Positions 8,633-17,722 of a DNA stretch of 64,000 nucleotides are shown in pieces. A program made the translations under genes and the position numbers. Every line of letters starts with the position of its first letter. The first letter of the stretch is position 1. Where the stretch lies: NCBI RefSeq assembly GCF_003386195.1, contig NZ_QRDX01000005.1, positions 98,915 to 162,914 of the forward strand. The letters run 5' to 3'. Source of the DNA: Seonamhaeicola aphaedonensis (GTDB lineage: Bacteria > Bacteroidota > Bacteroidia > Flavobacteriales > Flavobacteriaceae). The notes below the pieces were generated by a model. The model ran no database searches. It had not been told where the DNA came from and worked only from the letters and a program-made list of their open reading frames with translations.

Positions 8633-10030
8633 ATGAAGAGATATGTGATTTATGGTTTAGTTGGTGGCTTGTTTTTGTTGTGGAACTCATGCAAACATAA
8701 AGGAAAAACTGAAGTAGTTTCCTCAGAAGTAATTGAAGAAAATATAAAGGAACCCACCATTGTTGAGCAAATAACTGTCGATTCTGTCTGGGCTGCCAAT
8801 GGCGTTGCTTTCGATTTAAAAACGGTTGGGAATCAACAGTATGTGGCCTATTTTGATAGAGATAGAATGATGACTGTGGCTTCAAGGCAGTTGGATAGCG
8901 ATAAATGGATTAAAAAAACCTTACCTAACCAGCTTATTTGGGATTCTCATAATTATGTAAGTTTGGGTATTGATGAAATGGGGTACATTCATGTGAGTGG
9001 CAATATGCATGTAGACCCTTTGGCTTATTTTAAAAGTGAAAAACCTTGGGATATCACTACTATGGTTGAGTTAAATGCCATGGTAGGTGATGATGAAACA
9101 AGGGTAACATATCCTAAGTTTTTTAATGATAAATCTGGAAAACTATTATTTTCTTATAGGTCAGGGAGTTGTGGCAACGGTAATATTTTAATCAATCATT
9201 TTTTACCAAAAGAACAACGATGGGAACGTTATTTAAATAAACCATTATTTGAAGGCATTGAAAAAGATGATGATAGAGCTGCTTACCACAAGTGGGTTAA
9301 AGATTCTAAAGGCGATTTCCACTTTGTTTGGATGTGGCGCTGGACCCCAGCTGTGGAGACCAGCCATAATATAGCCTATGCAAAAACTCCCGATTTGGTG
9401 AATTGGGTAAATGGTGCAGGAGAAACAGTGAATTTACCGTTTAAACCCGAAGACGAAAAGGTGATGGTGGATGCCACACCATCAAAAGGTGGTTTGCATA
9501 ATAGTAGGTATAAATTGTTTTTAACACACAATGATGAACCTATAATTGGTTACACTAAGTATGATGAACAAGGATTGACACAATTGTATCTAGCAAAATT
9601 GGTAGAAGGCAAGTGGGTTTCAAAGAAAATATCAAATTGGGATTTTAGATGGAAGTTTGTTGATGGTGGTGCTTTTATGACTATTGGAGGTAAATTTGAT
9701 TTTGTTGGTGTTTCAAACGATAATATATTGGCAATAGATTGGGAAACGGAAAAGGGTGAATCAGGTCAGTATTTAATGGATTTAGAAACTTTGAAGCATA
9801 TCGATGGTACAGCTGAAATTCAGCTTAAACACCCTAAAGGTATAGAAAAACCTTTAACCAATAGAGAGGGTATGCTGGTTAGAATGGCTTATGATAAGGG
9901 GAAAATTGTTAATGATAATTCAAAATATGTACTGAAATGGGAAGCCAAACATGGTGGCTTTAGGCAGCATGCACCTAAAGTTATTCCAGAGGGGCCCATT
10001 AGTGAATTAATATTACTTAAAATACAGTAG
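8633..10030 (+). CDS. BNR_4-family beta-propeller lipoprotein, PL24/PL25-type lyase candidate
   Basis: A 465-aa lipoprotein (LLWNSC, Cys20) carrying a BNR_4 seven-bladed beta-propeller. Characteristic segments are WDSHNYVSLGID (His106, Asn107), SGNMHVDPL (His126), TYPKFF, and LFSYRSGSCGNG (Tyr175, Arg176). Ulvan lyases of families PL24 and PL25 belong to this fold and use a His pair plus Tyr/Arg; the His pair 20 residues apart and the downstream Tyr-Arg are compatible with such a site. Many BNR_4 proteins remain uncharacterised, so lyase activity is inferred. It has no T9SS tail, unlike the other propeller at 41900, and probably works in the periplasm or on the cell surface on oligomers. Confidence 0.72.
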   Translation: MKRYVIYGLVGGLFLLWNSCKHKGKTEVVSSEVIEENIKEPTIVEQITVDSVWAANGVAFDLKTVGNQQYVAYFDRDRMMTVASRQLDSDKWIKKTLPNQLIWDSHNYVSLGIDEMGYIHVSGNMHVDPLAYFKSEKPWDITTMVELNAMVGDDETRVTYPKFFNDKSGKLLFSYRSGSCGNGNILINHFLPKEQRWERYLNKPLFEGIEKDDDRAAYHKWVKDSKGDFHFVWMWRWTPAVETSHNIAYAKTPDLVNWVNGAGETVNLPFKPEDEKVMVDATPSKGGLHNSRYKLFLTHNDEPIIGYTKYDEQGLTQLYLAKLVEGKWVSKKISNWDFRWKFVDGGAFMTIGGKFDFVGVSNDNILAIDWETEKGESGQYLMDLETLKHIDGTAEIQLKHPKGIEKPLTNREGMLVRMAYDKGKIVNDNSKYVLKWEAKHGGFRQHAPKVIPEGPISELILLKIQ

Positions 10031-10174
10031 AATTAAGTAGCTTTATGCGGCTTTTTAAACTTAATCATCAGGCTGCTGATTATTTTAGAATAGGACTGGA
10101 TTCTCTTTATTTATGAATTGGTTTCTGAGTGAAACATATAATAACTAAATGACAAATAAATTAAATTTAATTAA

Positions 10175-11572
10175 ATGAAAAACTTTTTAATGGGCTTACT
10201 TTTATTGAGCATTGTATCATCCTGTAAAGTTGAAAAGAGTGATTTTGTACCGCTTTTTAATGGCAAAAACCTAGAGGGTTGGGAAGTTAAAAATGGAACA
10301 GCACCTTTTACTGTTGAAGATGGTGTAATTGTGGGAACTTACGTAGGAAATACACCAAATACATTTCTGTGTACTAAAGAATCATATTCAGACTTTATTC
10401 TCACATTTGAAAGCTACCTTGAAGATGATGCGAATTCTGGGGTGATGTTCAGAGCTCAGAGCAGACCTGACTATATGGATGGTAGGGTGCATGGTTATCA
10501 AATGGAAATGGATCCGTCTAAGCGAAAATGGACGGGTGGTATTTATGATGAGGCCAGAAGAAAATGGTTGTACAATCTTGAACGAAATCCAGAAGCAAAG
10601 AATGCATTCAAACTCAACGAATGGAATACGTTTCGAATTGAAGCAATCGGAAACAACCTCAGAGTTTGGGTTAATGGAGTACAAACTGCAGACTTGGTTG
10701 ATGATATGGATGACTCTGGATTTATCGGGTTACAGGTGCATTCCATAGGAAAGAAAAAGGAGATTGAAGGCAGGCAGGTGAAATTCAAGAATATCAAAAT
10801 ATGCACAACGAATTTAGAGCAAAACCGAAAGGTGATTGAAACACCTATTGCCCAAAATAGTTACCTCACCAATCAGCTTTCCGAAAGAGAAGTAGCAGAA
10901 GGCTGGAAACTCCTTTGGGATGGAAAAACAACTGAAGGTTGGAGAGGCGCTAAACTAGATGCATTTCCCGAAGAAGGTTGGTCTATTGAAGATGGCATGC
11001 TAATTGTAGCAGATTCAGGAGGAGAAGAGTCTGAAAATGGAGGCGATATAGTAACTATTAAAGAGTACTCAAGCTTTGAGTTGCAAGTAGATTTTCTATT
11101 GACTGAAGGGGCTAATAGTGGTATCAAATATTTTGTGGATACAGAACTCAACAAAGGTAAAGGGTCATCCATCGGATGTGAGTTTCAAATACTGGATGAC
11201 AAACGGCATCCAGACGCTAAAAGGGGGAAGGATGGCAACCGAACTTTAGCATCACTATATGATATCATCACGGCGAATGCTCAAAAATTTAATCCCGATT
11301 TACCTTACAATAAAAAACTTGTCAGTGTGCACGAGGGTAAATACATTTGGAATCGTGCAAGAATTGTAGTCAATGGAGCTGATGTTGAGCACTATCTAAA
11401 TGACATTTTAGTAGTGAAATATAATCGTAGCGGTCAACAATGGAGAGACCAGGTAGCGGCGAGTAAATACAAAGATTGGCCAAATTTTGGTGAAGCCGAA
11501 TCAGGAAACATCCTGCTTCAAGACCATGGAGATCAGGTGTTTTATAAAAATATAAAAATTAAAGAATTATAA
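10175..11572 (+). CDS. Double-DUF1080 (3-keto-disaccharide hydrolase domain) lipoprotein
   Basis: A 465-aa lipoprotein (IVSSC, Cys17) with two DUF1080 (PF06439) beta-jelly-roll domains in tandem. Domain one (about 22-215) begins [14 protein letters not shown]; domain two (about 240-465) begins [14 protein letters not shown]. Both keep the family's NSG-x-x-(F/Y) segment ([10 protein letters not shown] and [10 protein letters not shown]). DUF1080 proteins have been linked to cleavage of 3-keto-glycosides made by Gfo/Idh/MocA oxidoreductases. Two such oxidoreductases follow directly (gap 2 nt), which strongly suggests joint function. Most family members have a single domain, so the fusion is notable. 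A gap of 144 nt precedes this gene and carries no copy of the PUL promoter motif; it may be co-transcribed from 4.15 kb or have its own start. Confidence 0.85.
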   Translation: MKNFLMGLLLLSIVSSCKVEKSDFVPLFNGKNLEGWEVKNGTAPFTVEDGVIVGTYVGNTPNTFLCTKESYSDFILTFESYLEDDANSGVMFRAQSRPDYMDGRVHGYQMEMDPSKRKWTGGIYDEARRKWLYNLERNPEAKNAFKLNEWNTFRIEAIGNNLRVWVNGVQTADLVDDMDDSGFIGLQVHSIGKKKEIEGRQVKFKNIKICTTNLEQNRKVIETPIAQNSYLTNQLSEREVAEGWKLLWDGKTTEGWRGAKLDAFPEEGWSIEDGMLIVADSGGEESENGGDIVTIKEYSSFELQVDFLLTEGANSGIKYFVDTELNKGKGSSIGCEFQILDDKRHPDAKRGKDGNRTLASLYDIITANAQKFNPDLPYNKKLVSVHEGKYIWNRARIVVNGADVEHYLNDILVVKYNRSGQQWRDQVAASKYKDWPNFGEAESGNILLQDHGDQVFYKNIKIKEL

Positions 11573-11574
11573 TT

Positions 11575-12912
11575 ATGAGTACTTCAAGAAGGAATTTTAT
11601 TAAGAAAACGGCGGCTGGCACCGCTGGAATAATAGCGGGAGGTCTTTCAATGTCTGCTCAAAGTTATAGGAAGATTATAGGTGCAAACGATCGAATCTAT
11701 GTCGCCATTGCCGGTTTAGGACGCAGAGTAGGAGGTATTTATACCCCCATTACCATGGCAAAAAATAATGTAGAACTGGTTTATCTGTGTGATGTTATGG
11801 AAAGTCAACGCCTTAAAGCGGCTAAAACGTTATCAGACAAATTAGATTATACACCTAAACTAGAAAATGATATTCGTAAGGTTTTGGCCGATAAGCAAGT
11901 CGATGCATTTTTTAATATTACCCCAGATCATTGGCATGCACCAGGATCTATTATGGCATTAAAAGAAGGAAAACATGTCTATGTAGAAAAGCCTTGTAGC
12001 CATAATATGGCCGAAAATGAACTACTAGTTGCAGCCCAAAAGAAGTACAACAAAGTGGTACAGATGGGTAACCAACAACGTTCGGCAGAACATACCATTG
12101 AAATTGTTAAGGAAATCAAAAACGGTATCATCGGTACACCATATAAAGCCTTGGCTTTCTATAATAATAGAAGAGGCGAAGTGCCTTTACAAAAGCCAGC
12201 TCCAGTTCCAGATGGTTTAGATTGGGACTTGTTTCAAGGGCCAGCAGTGAGAAGAGAATATACCTCAGAAACATGGAATTATAATTGGCATTGGTATGGT
12301 TGGAATTACGGTACAGCCGAGTTAGGAAATAATGCCACACACGAATTAGATGTAGCACGTTGGGCACTAGGCGTTGATTATCCAAATTTTGTTCAGGTTG
12401 ATGGTAGAAAAACAGCATTCATTAACGATGGGTGGGAAATGTATGATACTATGGAAGCAAAATTTGAATTCGATAATAATACCACGATAGTTTGGGATGG
12501 TAAAAGCCGAAATTCATATTCTACTTATGGAGCGGGGCGCGGAACGATTATCTATGGTAGCGAGGGTACTGTTTTTGTTGATAGAGGTTTGTACCATCTT
12601 TACGACCGCAAAGGAGAACTAGTCAAAACTGTAGATAGCAAAAGTAAAGAAGGTGGTTTAGCACTTGGAGGCGGTGGTGGTATCACCACGTTGCATGTAG
12701 AGAACTTTTTCGACGCCATTAGGGGCAAAGCGTCTTTATTCGCTCCAATAGATGATGCCTCAATTAGTATGGCATTAGTACACTATGGTAATGTGGGATA
12801 TCGTATTAATAAAGACTTTAAAGTAGATTCCAAAACTGGTAAAATGTTAGATAAGGATGCCATGAAACTTTGGGGTAGAGAGTACGCCAAAGGCTGGGAG
12901 CCTAAGTTATAA
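11575..12912 (+). CDS. Tat-exported Gfo/Idh/MocA oxidoreductase (1)
   Basis: A 445-aa NAD(P)-dependent oxidoreductase. The N-terminus TSRRNFIKKTAAG with a hydrophobic stretch to about 28 is a Tat signal, as expected for a protein exported with bound cofactor. The Rossmann motif is AIAGLGRRVGG (Gly47, Gly49, Gly53); VEKPC (Glu138-Lys-Pro140) is the family's EKP motif, and TPDHWHAPG precedes it. The C-terminal half has the alpha/beta substrate domain with TAELGNNATHELDVARWALG. It directly follows the double-DUF1080 gene and precedes a second, divergent oxidoreductase. Inferred role: oxidising a sugar hydroxyl, perhaps C3, of periplasmic oligosaccharides for DUF1080-type cleavage. Confidence 0.87.
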   Translation: MSTSRRNFIKKTAAGTAGIIAGGLSMSAQSYRKIIGANDRIYVAIAGLGRRVGGIYTPITMAKNNVELVYLCDVMESQRLKAAKTLSDKLDYTPKLENDIRKVLADKQVDAFFNITPDHWHAPGSIMALKEGKHVYVEKPCSHNMAENELLVAAQKKYNKVVQMGNQQRSAEHTIEIVKEIKNGIIGTPYKALAFYNNRRGEVPLQKPAPVPDGLDWDLFQGPAVRREYTSETWNYNWHWYGWNYGTAELGNNATHELDVARWALGVDYPNFVQVDGRKTAFINDGWEMYDTMEAKFEFDNNTTIVWDGKSRNSYSTYGAGRGTIIYGSEGTVFVDRGLYHLYDRKGELVKTVDSKSKEGGLALGGGGGITTLHVENFFDAIRGKASLFAPIDDASISMALVHYGNVGYRINKDFKVDSKTGKMLDKDAMKLWGREYAKGWEPKL

Positions 12913-12922
12913 ATTACATTTA

Positions 12923-14179
12923 ATGGCAAGAACGAGAAGAGACTTTATTAAATTAAGCTCACTATCTGCTACGGCTATTGGTCTGGGGTTGGTAGCTTGT
13001 AATTCTAAAGAGAATTTTAAATTAGCTGAAGTTCCAGATTCAGAACGTATTAAGGTTGGTCTTATTGGTATAGGAAACCGTGGGAAAAGCATACTAAAAG
13101 CATTAGAGTTTGTGCCTGAGATTAAAGTAGAAGCATTGTGTGATACTTTAGAATTTCAAATGGATACTGCTAAACAATATATAGCAAATGAAGTAAAAAC
13201 GTTTACTGACTTTAAGGCACTTTTAACATTACAAAATATAGAGGCTGTAATCATTGCAACACCATTGCATGAACATTTTAGAATAGTCATGGCTTCATTT
13301 GAAGCAGATAAACATATTTTATGTGAAAAGACTTTAGCCTACAACATAGATCAATGCAAAGAGATTAAGAAAAGAGGAGATCAAAGCAATAAAGTTTTTC
13401 AGGTATCCTATCAATATCAATTGCATCCAGTTTTTAATGCCATAAAAAACATTATCAATGAAGGATATTGTGGTACTATTACGCGCATTGATTGTTATTG
13501 GGATAGACATAGTAATTGGCGAAGAAAGTTACCAGACCAATCCCTTGAACGTCAAATGAATTGGCGTATGTACAAAGAATACTCAGGAGGATTAGTAGCT
13601 GAATTAGGTTCTCATCTATTAAATATGGTAGATAACTTATTGGGAGCACATCCAACAAAAATTGTTGGTACTGGAGGGATAGATTATTGGAAAGATGGAC
13701 GTGAAACGTTTGATAATGTGAATGTTTTGTTTGATTACCCCAATGGTGTTAAGGTAGGATTTTATTCTCAATTAAGTAATAGTTACGAAGGGTATCAGAT
13801 GAAAATCTATGGAGATAAAGCAACCATTATATGTCATGGTATGAATAGTGCCGAAATTATTCCGGAGGGTAAAAAGGTTGACGAAAAATGGAAGGATAGT
13901 GTGGATAGTGTAACGGGAGCTTCAATTAAGATACTTGATAACGATAAAAAAAGAAAAATTTACCCAGCCAAAAACGAGCATATTGTATATCCAACAGACA
14001 ATGATAATTTTAACGTTACCTGGCGTTTGTATAAAAATTTTGTAGCAGCCATAAAAGGTGAAGAAGATTTGTTATTAGGACTAAAGGATGGCTACCAAAG
14101 TGCCATTTCGGTTCATTTGGCAAATGATGCCATTCGTAATGAAAAAATTGTAAAATGGTTGCCTGAATATGATATCTAG
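12923..14179 (+). CDS. Tat-exported Gfo/Idh/MocA oxidoreductase (2), lipoprotein
   Basis: A 418-aa paralogue of the preceding gene, 10 nt downstream. RTRRDFIKLSS is the twin-arginine signal and LVAC (Cys26) a lipobox. The Rossmann motif is GLIGIGNRGKS (Gly49, Gly51, Gly54). The EKP motif is changed to CEKTLAYN, that is EKT, which may alter cofactor or substrate handling. GGLVAELGSHLLNMVDNLLG matches the family's conserved C-terminal segment. The low similarity to gene 11575 suggests that the two enzymes catalyse different steps, for example oxidation of the intact glycoside and reduction of the released keto sugar. That division of labour is inferred from similar two-oxidoreductase clusters, not from residues here. 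Confidence 0.85.
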   Translation: MARTRRDFIKLSSLSATAIGLGLVACNSKENFKLAEVPDSERIKVGLIGIGNRGKSILKALEFVPEIKVEALCDTLEFQMDTAKQYIANEVKTFTDFKALLTLQNIEAVIIATPLHEHFRIVMASFEADKHILCEKTLAYNIDQCKEIKKRGDQSNKVFQVSYQYQLHPVFNAIKNIINEGYCGTITRIDCYWDRHSNWRRKLPDQSLERQMNWRMYKEYSGGLVAELGSHLLNMVDNLLGAHPTKIVGTGGIDYWKDGRETFDNVNVLFDYPNGVKVGFYSQLSNSYEGYQMKIYGDKATIICHGMNSAEIIPEGKKVDEKWKDSVDSVTGASIKILDNDKKRKIYPAKNEHIVYPTDNDNFNVTWRLYKNFVAAIKGEEDLLLGLKDGYQSAISVHLANDAIRNEKIVKWLPEYDI

Positions 14180-14194
14180 AAATTAATAATCTGA

Positions 14195-15982
14195 ATGAAA
14201 ATAATAGATTGTAAAATATTGGGTCTGTGTGCTCTTGTATTGGGATTTACTTTGGTGTCATGCCAGTCTAAAACAGAAAAAAAAGAAACTACAGTTATTC
14301 AAAAAATAACCACGGCTAAAACAGGAAGCTTTGGTGACCAAGGCGATGGTACTTACATCAATCCTGTGCTAAATGCGGATTATCCCGATTCTGATGTAGA
14401 ACAGGTGGGAGACACATATTATATGATTACTTCCAAACAACACATGTCTCCGGGAATGCCTGTTTTGGAATCTAAAGATATGGTTAACTGGACCAATGTT
14501 GGGCATGTGTTTGATAGTTTGTCTTGGGCACCAGAATACAATTGGGATAGAATGAATGGCTATTCTTTTGGCACTTGGGCAGGCGATTTAGCTTATCATG
14601 AAGGCACTTGGTACTGTTACCAAATAGATTACCAACATGGTTTAATGGTTGCAACAGCAAAATATATTACAGGACCTTGGAGTAAACCAATTTTTATGTT
14701 GCCTAAGTCGGAAGTTTTAGATGATCCCGCTGTGTACTGGGATGAAGAGACCCATAAAGCATATGTTATAGTAAACACAGCAGGCAAACAAAAAAGTCCA
14801 GATAACAAAATTGAAGGCAACGAAAATCGGATATATGAAATGAGTTGGGATGGTACAAAAATCCTAGACGAAGGTAAATTAGTTTATACAGGTATGGGTG
14901 CAGAAGCTGCCAAAATTTATAAAATAAATGGTATTTGGTATATCTTTTTGGCACAATGGACCATGGGTGACCGTTCTACAAAACCTGGGGTTAAAAATCC
15001 TAAAAACGATAGAAAACAAATCGTACTGCGTTCCAAAGAAAGTATTTATGGTCCTTACGAAGTAAAAACTGTCTTAGAAAAAGGTACAGCGTTTAATGAT
15101 CGTAGTGCTAGTCAAGGAGCTTTAATGCAAGCTCCTGATAAATCGTGGTGGTATATGCATCAACTTATTCAAAATGACACCATTCCATTTCAGGGGCGCC
15201 CACAGTGTTTAGAGCCTGTAAACTGGGTAGATGGTTGGCCAATTATTGGGGTTGATGAAGATAATGATGGTATTGGAGAGCCAGTAAAACAATACAAAAA
15301 GCCAATTGATGGCTTCCCGATTACTGCACCAAGCTCCGATGATGATTTTTCGTCCCCAAAACTAGGATTTCAATGGGAATGGAACCACAACCCTAGAATT
15401 TCACACTGGTCGTTAACAGAACGTCCTGGTTGGTTGCGTCTAAAAGCAAGTAAAGTATTACCTAACGAAAAAGGCTATGGGCCAAATATTAATGAGTGGA
15501 CTAACAACGATGGTTCCGATTCCGATTTTTGGCGTGCATGCAATACCTTAAGTCAACGTATTATGGGCACAACCACTGGAACTGCGGTGGCAAAGTTCGA
15601 TATTTCTGGTATGCAACCACATCAACTGGCAGGCTTTGTGCGCTACGGAGGTGTGTTTAATTTGTTAGGTATTGAGGTGGATGAAAACGGAGAAAAGCAC
15701 ATTTTTTATATGGATACGTTTGGTGAAAAAACACAAGGTCCACAGATTGTTGGTCCAGATTTTTACGTACGCACTACTAATAATGGTAATCAAGCGAATT
15801 ACGAATATAGTGTAGATGGTGAATATTATTCAGATTTTGGGCCAACCTTCACTATTGCGTTTGGTAAATGGACCGGTGACCGTTTAGGCTTCTTTTCATG
15901 GAACGAAAAAGAAGATGCTGGCTACATTGATGTTGATTGGTTTACCTATGATTACGATGGGCCAAAAGCCGCAAAAGAATAA
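14195..15982 (+). CDS. GH43-family glycosidase with C-terminal beta-sandwich, lipoprotein
   Basis: A 595-aa five-bladed beta-propeller glycosidase of the beta-xylosidase/arabinofuranosidase family. Lipobox Cys23 (LVSC). The three GH43 acidic residues can be placed: general base Asp65 in NADYPDSDV, pKa modulator Asp177 in LDDPAVYWD, and general acid Glu237 in GAEAAKIYK. A C-terminal beta-sandwich (about 380-590; FSSPKLGFQWEWNHNPR) matches the GH43 C2-type domain of larger xylosidases. In a rhamnose and uronate PUL a beta-xylosidase would act on the xylose units of ulvan-like repeats; the specificity is inferred. It sits 15 nt after the oxidoreductase gene and 22 nt before the sulfatase. Confidence 0.88.
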   Translation: MKIIDCKILGLCALVLGFTLVSCQSKTEKKETTVIQKITTAKTGSFGDQGDGTYINPVLNADYPDSDVEQVGDTYYMITSKQHMSPGMPVLESKDMVNWTNVGHVFDSLSWAPEYNWDRMNGYSFGTWAGDLAYHEGTWYCYQIDYQHGLMVATAKYITGPWSKPIFMLPKSEVLDDPAVYWDEETHKAYVIVNTAGKQKSPDNKIEGNENRIYEMSWDGTKILDEGKLVYTGMGAEAAKIYKINGIWYIFLAQWTMGDRSTKPGVKNPKNDRKQIVLRSKESIYGPYEVKTVLEKGTAFNDRSASQGALMQAPDKSWWYMHQLIQNDTIPFQGRPQCLEPVNWVDGWPIIGVDEDNDGIGEPVKQYKKPIDGFPITAPSSDDDFSSPKLGFQWEWNHNPRISHWSLTERPGWLRLKASKVLPNEKGYGPNINEWTNNDGSDSDFWRACNTLSQRIMGTTTGTAVAKFDISGMQPHQLAGFVRYGGVFNLLGIEVDENGEKHIFYMDTFGEKTQGPQIVGPDFYVRTTNNGNQANYEYSVDGEYYSDFGPTFTIAFGKWTGDRLGFFSWNEKEDAGYIDVDWFTYDYDGPKAAKE

Positions 15983-16004
15983 AAATTTAAATTAAAAACT
16001 ACTT

Positions 16005-17594
16005 ATGAAGTATATAAAGTTATTGCAAATTGCTCTATTGTTAACCGTTTTATGTTGTAAAAGCAACCAACCAGATGTCGTTAAAATTGATAAAAAACCA
16101 AATGTGTTATTCATTTTGGTTGATGATTTAGGCTATCACGATTTGGGTGTCACAGGAAGTGATTTTTATGAAACACCAAACGTAGATAAATTGGCAACCG
16201 AAGGGGTTATGTTTACCAATGGTTATGCAGCAAGTAGGGTTTGTAGTCCATCTAGAGCTAGTATCATGACTGGTAAATTTACGGCACGTCATGGCATAAC
16301 AGATTGGATAGGGGCAAAGGCAGGAGAAGAATGGCGTATAAGAAACAGACACGATAAAATGTTGCCAGCAAATTATGTGATGCAATTACCAAATGAAGAT
16401 GTAACGATTGCCGAAGCGTTTAAAGAGCATGGGTATATAACCTTTTTTGCAGGTAAATGGCATTTAGGAGGCAAAGGGTCTTATCCAGAAGATCATGGTT
16501 TTGATATTAATATTGCAGGTATTGATGCAGGGTCACCAAGGGGTGGTTTCTTTTCGCCTTGGAGTAATCCTAAATTAAAAAATAAGGAAAAAGGCGAAAA
16601 TCTAACTATGCGGTTAGCAAACGAAACGGCAGATTTTATAACTAAACATAAAGACTCTGCTTTTTTTGCATACTTGTCATTTTATGCAGTGCATGCACCC
16701 GTGCAAACCACGCAACAAAAATGGGCTAAGTACAGAAATAAGGCCGATAGTATGGGGATTGCCGAAACTGGTTACGAGATGGAACGTGTATTGCCCATTA
16801 GAAGAATTCAGGATAACCCTGTTTATGGTGGTTTGGTGGAATCTATGGATGATGCGGTTGGTGTTGTTTTAAAAGCATTAAAAGATAATGGACTGGATGA
16901 AAATACCATTGTGGTATTTACCTCAGATAATGGTGGTGTTGCCTCGGGAGATAACTATGCCACTAGTAATTTGCCATTACGAGGTGGTAAGGGCTACCAA
17001 TGGGAAGGTGGCATAAAAGAACCTTTTTTTGTTAAGGTACCTTGGTTAAACTACATAAAATCTACGGAAGTACCTGTGGTGAGTACCGATCTATATCCTA
17101 CGCTGTTGGATTTGGCAAATCTTCCCTTAAAAAATGAGCAACATTTAGATGGTGTAAGTTTAAAGCCTTTACTTGAGGGATCTCAAAAAGAAATCAATAG
17201 ACCTTTATTTTGGCATTATCCGCATTATGGTAATCAAGGAGGAGAGCCTTCTTCCATCATACAAAAAAATGGTTGGAAGCTTATTCATTACTGGGAAGAC
17301 GGACGGGAAGAATTGTTTAAGTTACCTTCCGAAGAAAAAGATAATGAGAATGTAATATCTCAGTATTCGGATATCGCTAATAATTTAAAAAATGAACTTC
17401 TCACATGGTTAAAAGAAGTGAATGCGGCCTATCCAATCACAGATACCGAGTTTAACGCTACTAAGCGCAAACAATATTTGCAAAATATGGTAAACAAAAA
17501 ACTACCAAATTTGGAAGCGCAAAGACTGGAAATGTTATCTCCAGATTTTAAACCTAATGATGATTGGTGGGGTAGTCAGGTTTATAAGGATTAA
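16005..17594 (+). CDS. S1-family sulfatase (arylsulfatase A-like), lipoprotein
   Basis: A 529-aa sulfatase closing the large operon. It has a short lipoprotein signal (LTVLCC, Cys17/18). VLFILVDDLGYHDLG supplies the metal-binding Asp40-Asp41, and residues 80-84 are CSPSR with Cys80 as the formylglycine precursor. GKWHLGG and TSDNGG are also present, as in arylsulfatase-A type enzymes. It is a different subfamily from those at 411 (CSPYR) and 61821 (CAPSR), so the three sulfatases probably remove differently placed sulfates. The gene is followed by a bidirectional terminator. Confidence 0.9.
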   Translation: MKYIKLLQIALLLTVLCCKSNQPDVVKIDKKPNVLFILVDDLGYHDLGVTGSDFYETPNVDKLATEGVMFTNGYAASRVCSPSRASIMTGKFTARHGITDWIGAKAGEEWRIRNRHDKMLPANYVMQLPNEDVTIAEAFKEHGYITFFAGKWHLGGKGSYPEDHGFDINIAGIDAGSPRGGFFSPWSNPKLKNKEKGENLTMRLANETADFITKHKDSAFFAYLSFYAVHAPVQTTQQKWAKYRNKADSMGIAETGYEMERVLPIRRIQDNPVYGGLVESMDDAVGVVLKALKDNGLDENTIVVFTSDNGGVASGDNYATSNLPLRGGKGYQWEGGIKEPFFVKVPWLNYIKSTEVPVVSTDLYPTLLDLANLPLKNEQHLDGVSLKPLLEGSQKEINRPLFWHYPHYGNQGGEPSSIIQKNGWKLIHYWEDGREELFKLPSEEKDNENVISQYSDIANNLKNELLTWLKEVNAAYPITDTEFNATKRKQYLQNMVNKKLPNLEAQRLEMLSPDFKPNDDWWGSQVYKD

Positions 17595-17641
17595 GCAGTT
17601 TTGTATTTGTCTATGCCATTAAGATTAAGAGTGTAAATAAA

Positions 17642-17680
17642 AAAAGGAGATGAAATATGAACATCTCCTTTTCAAAAAAA
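17642..17680. terminator. Bidirectional terminator between convergent operons
   Basis: An 11-bp stem (17642-17652 with 17662-17672) with a 9-nt loop is flanked by A-rich DNA upstream and by TT then C downstream. The run of A's before the stem gives a strong U-tract for minus-strand transcripts of SusD; on the plus strand the tract is short. It lies between the sulfatase (ends 17594) and SusD (ends 17723). Confidence 0.75.
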
Positions 17681-17722
17681 CTAAAACAAAACTAACTAAC
17701 TACTACATTTATTTTAATCATA

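Noticed and set aside
8628-8885. Minus-strand ORF of 85 codons under the BNR_4 gene
   Set aside because: Shadow of a well-supported gene, without family signature or promoter; the same holds for the other short antisense ORFs.
10031-10174. Possible PUL promoter before the double-DUF1080 gene
   Set aside because: CAGG- and CTGGAT-like strings occur, but none has a -7 box at the fixed distance.
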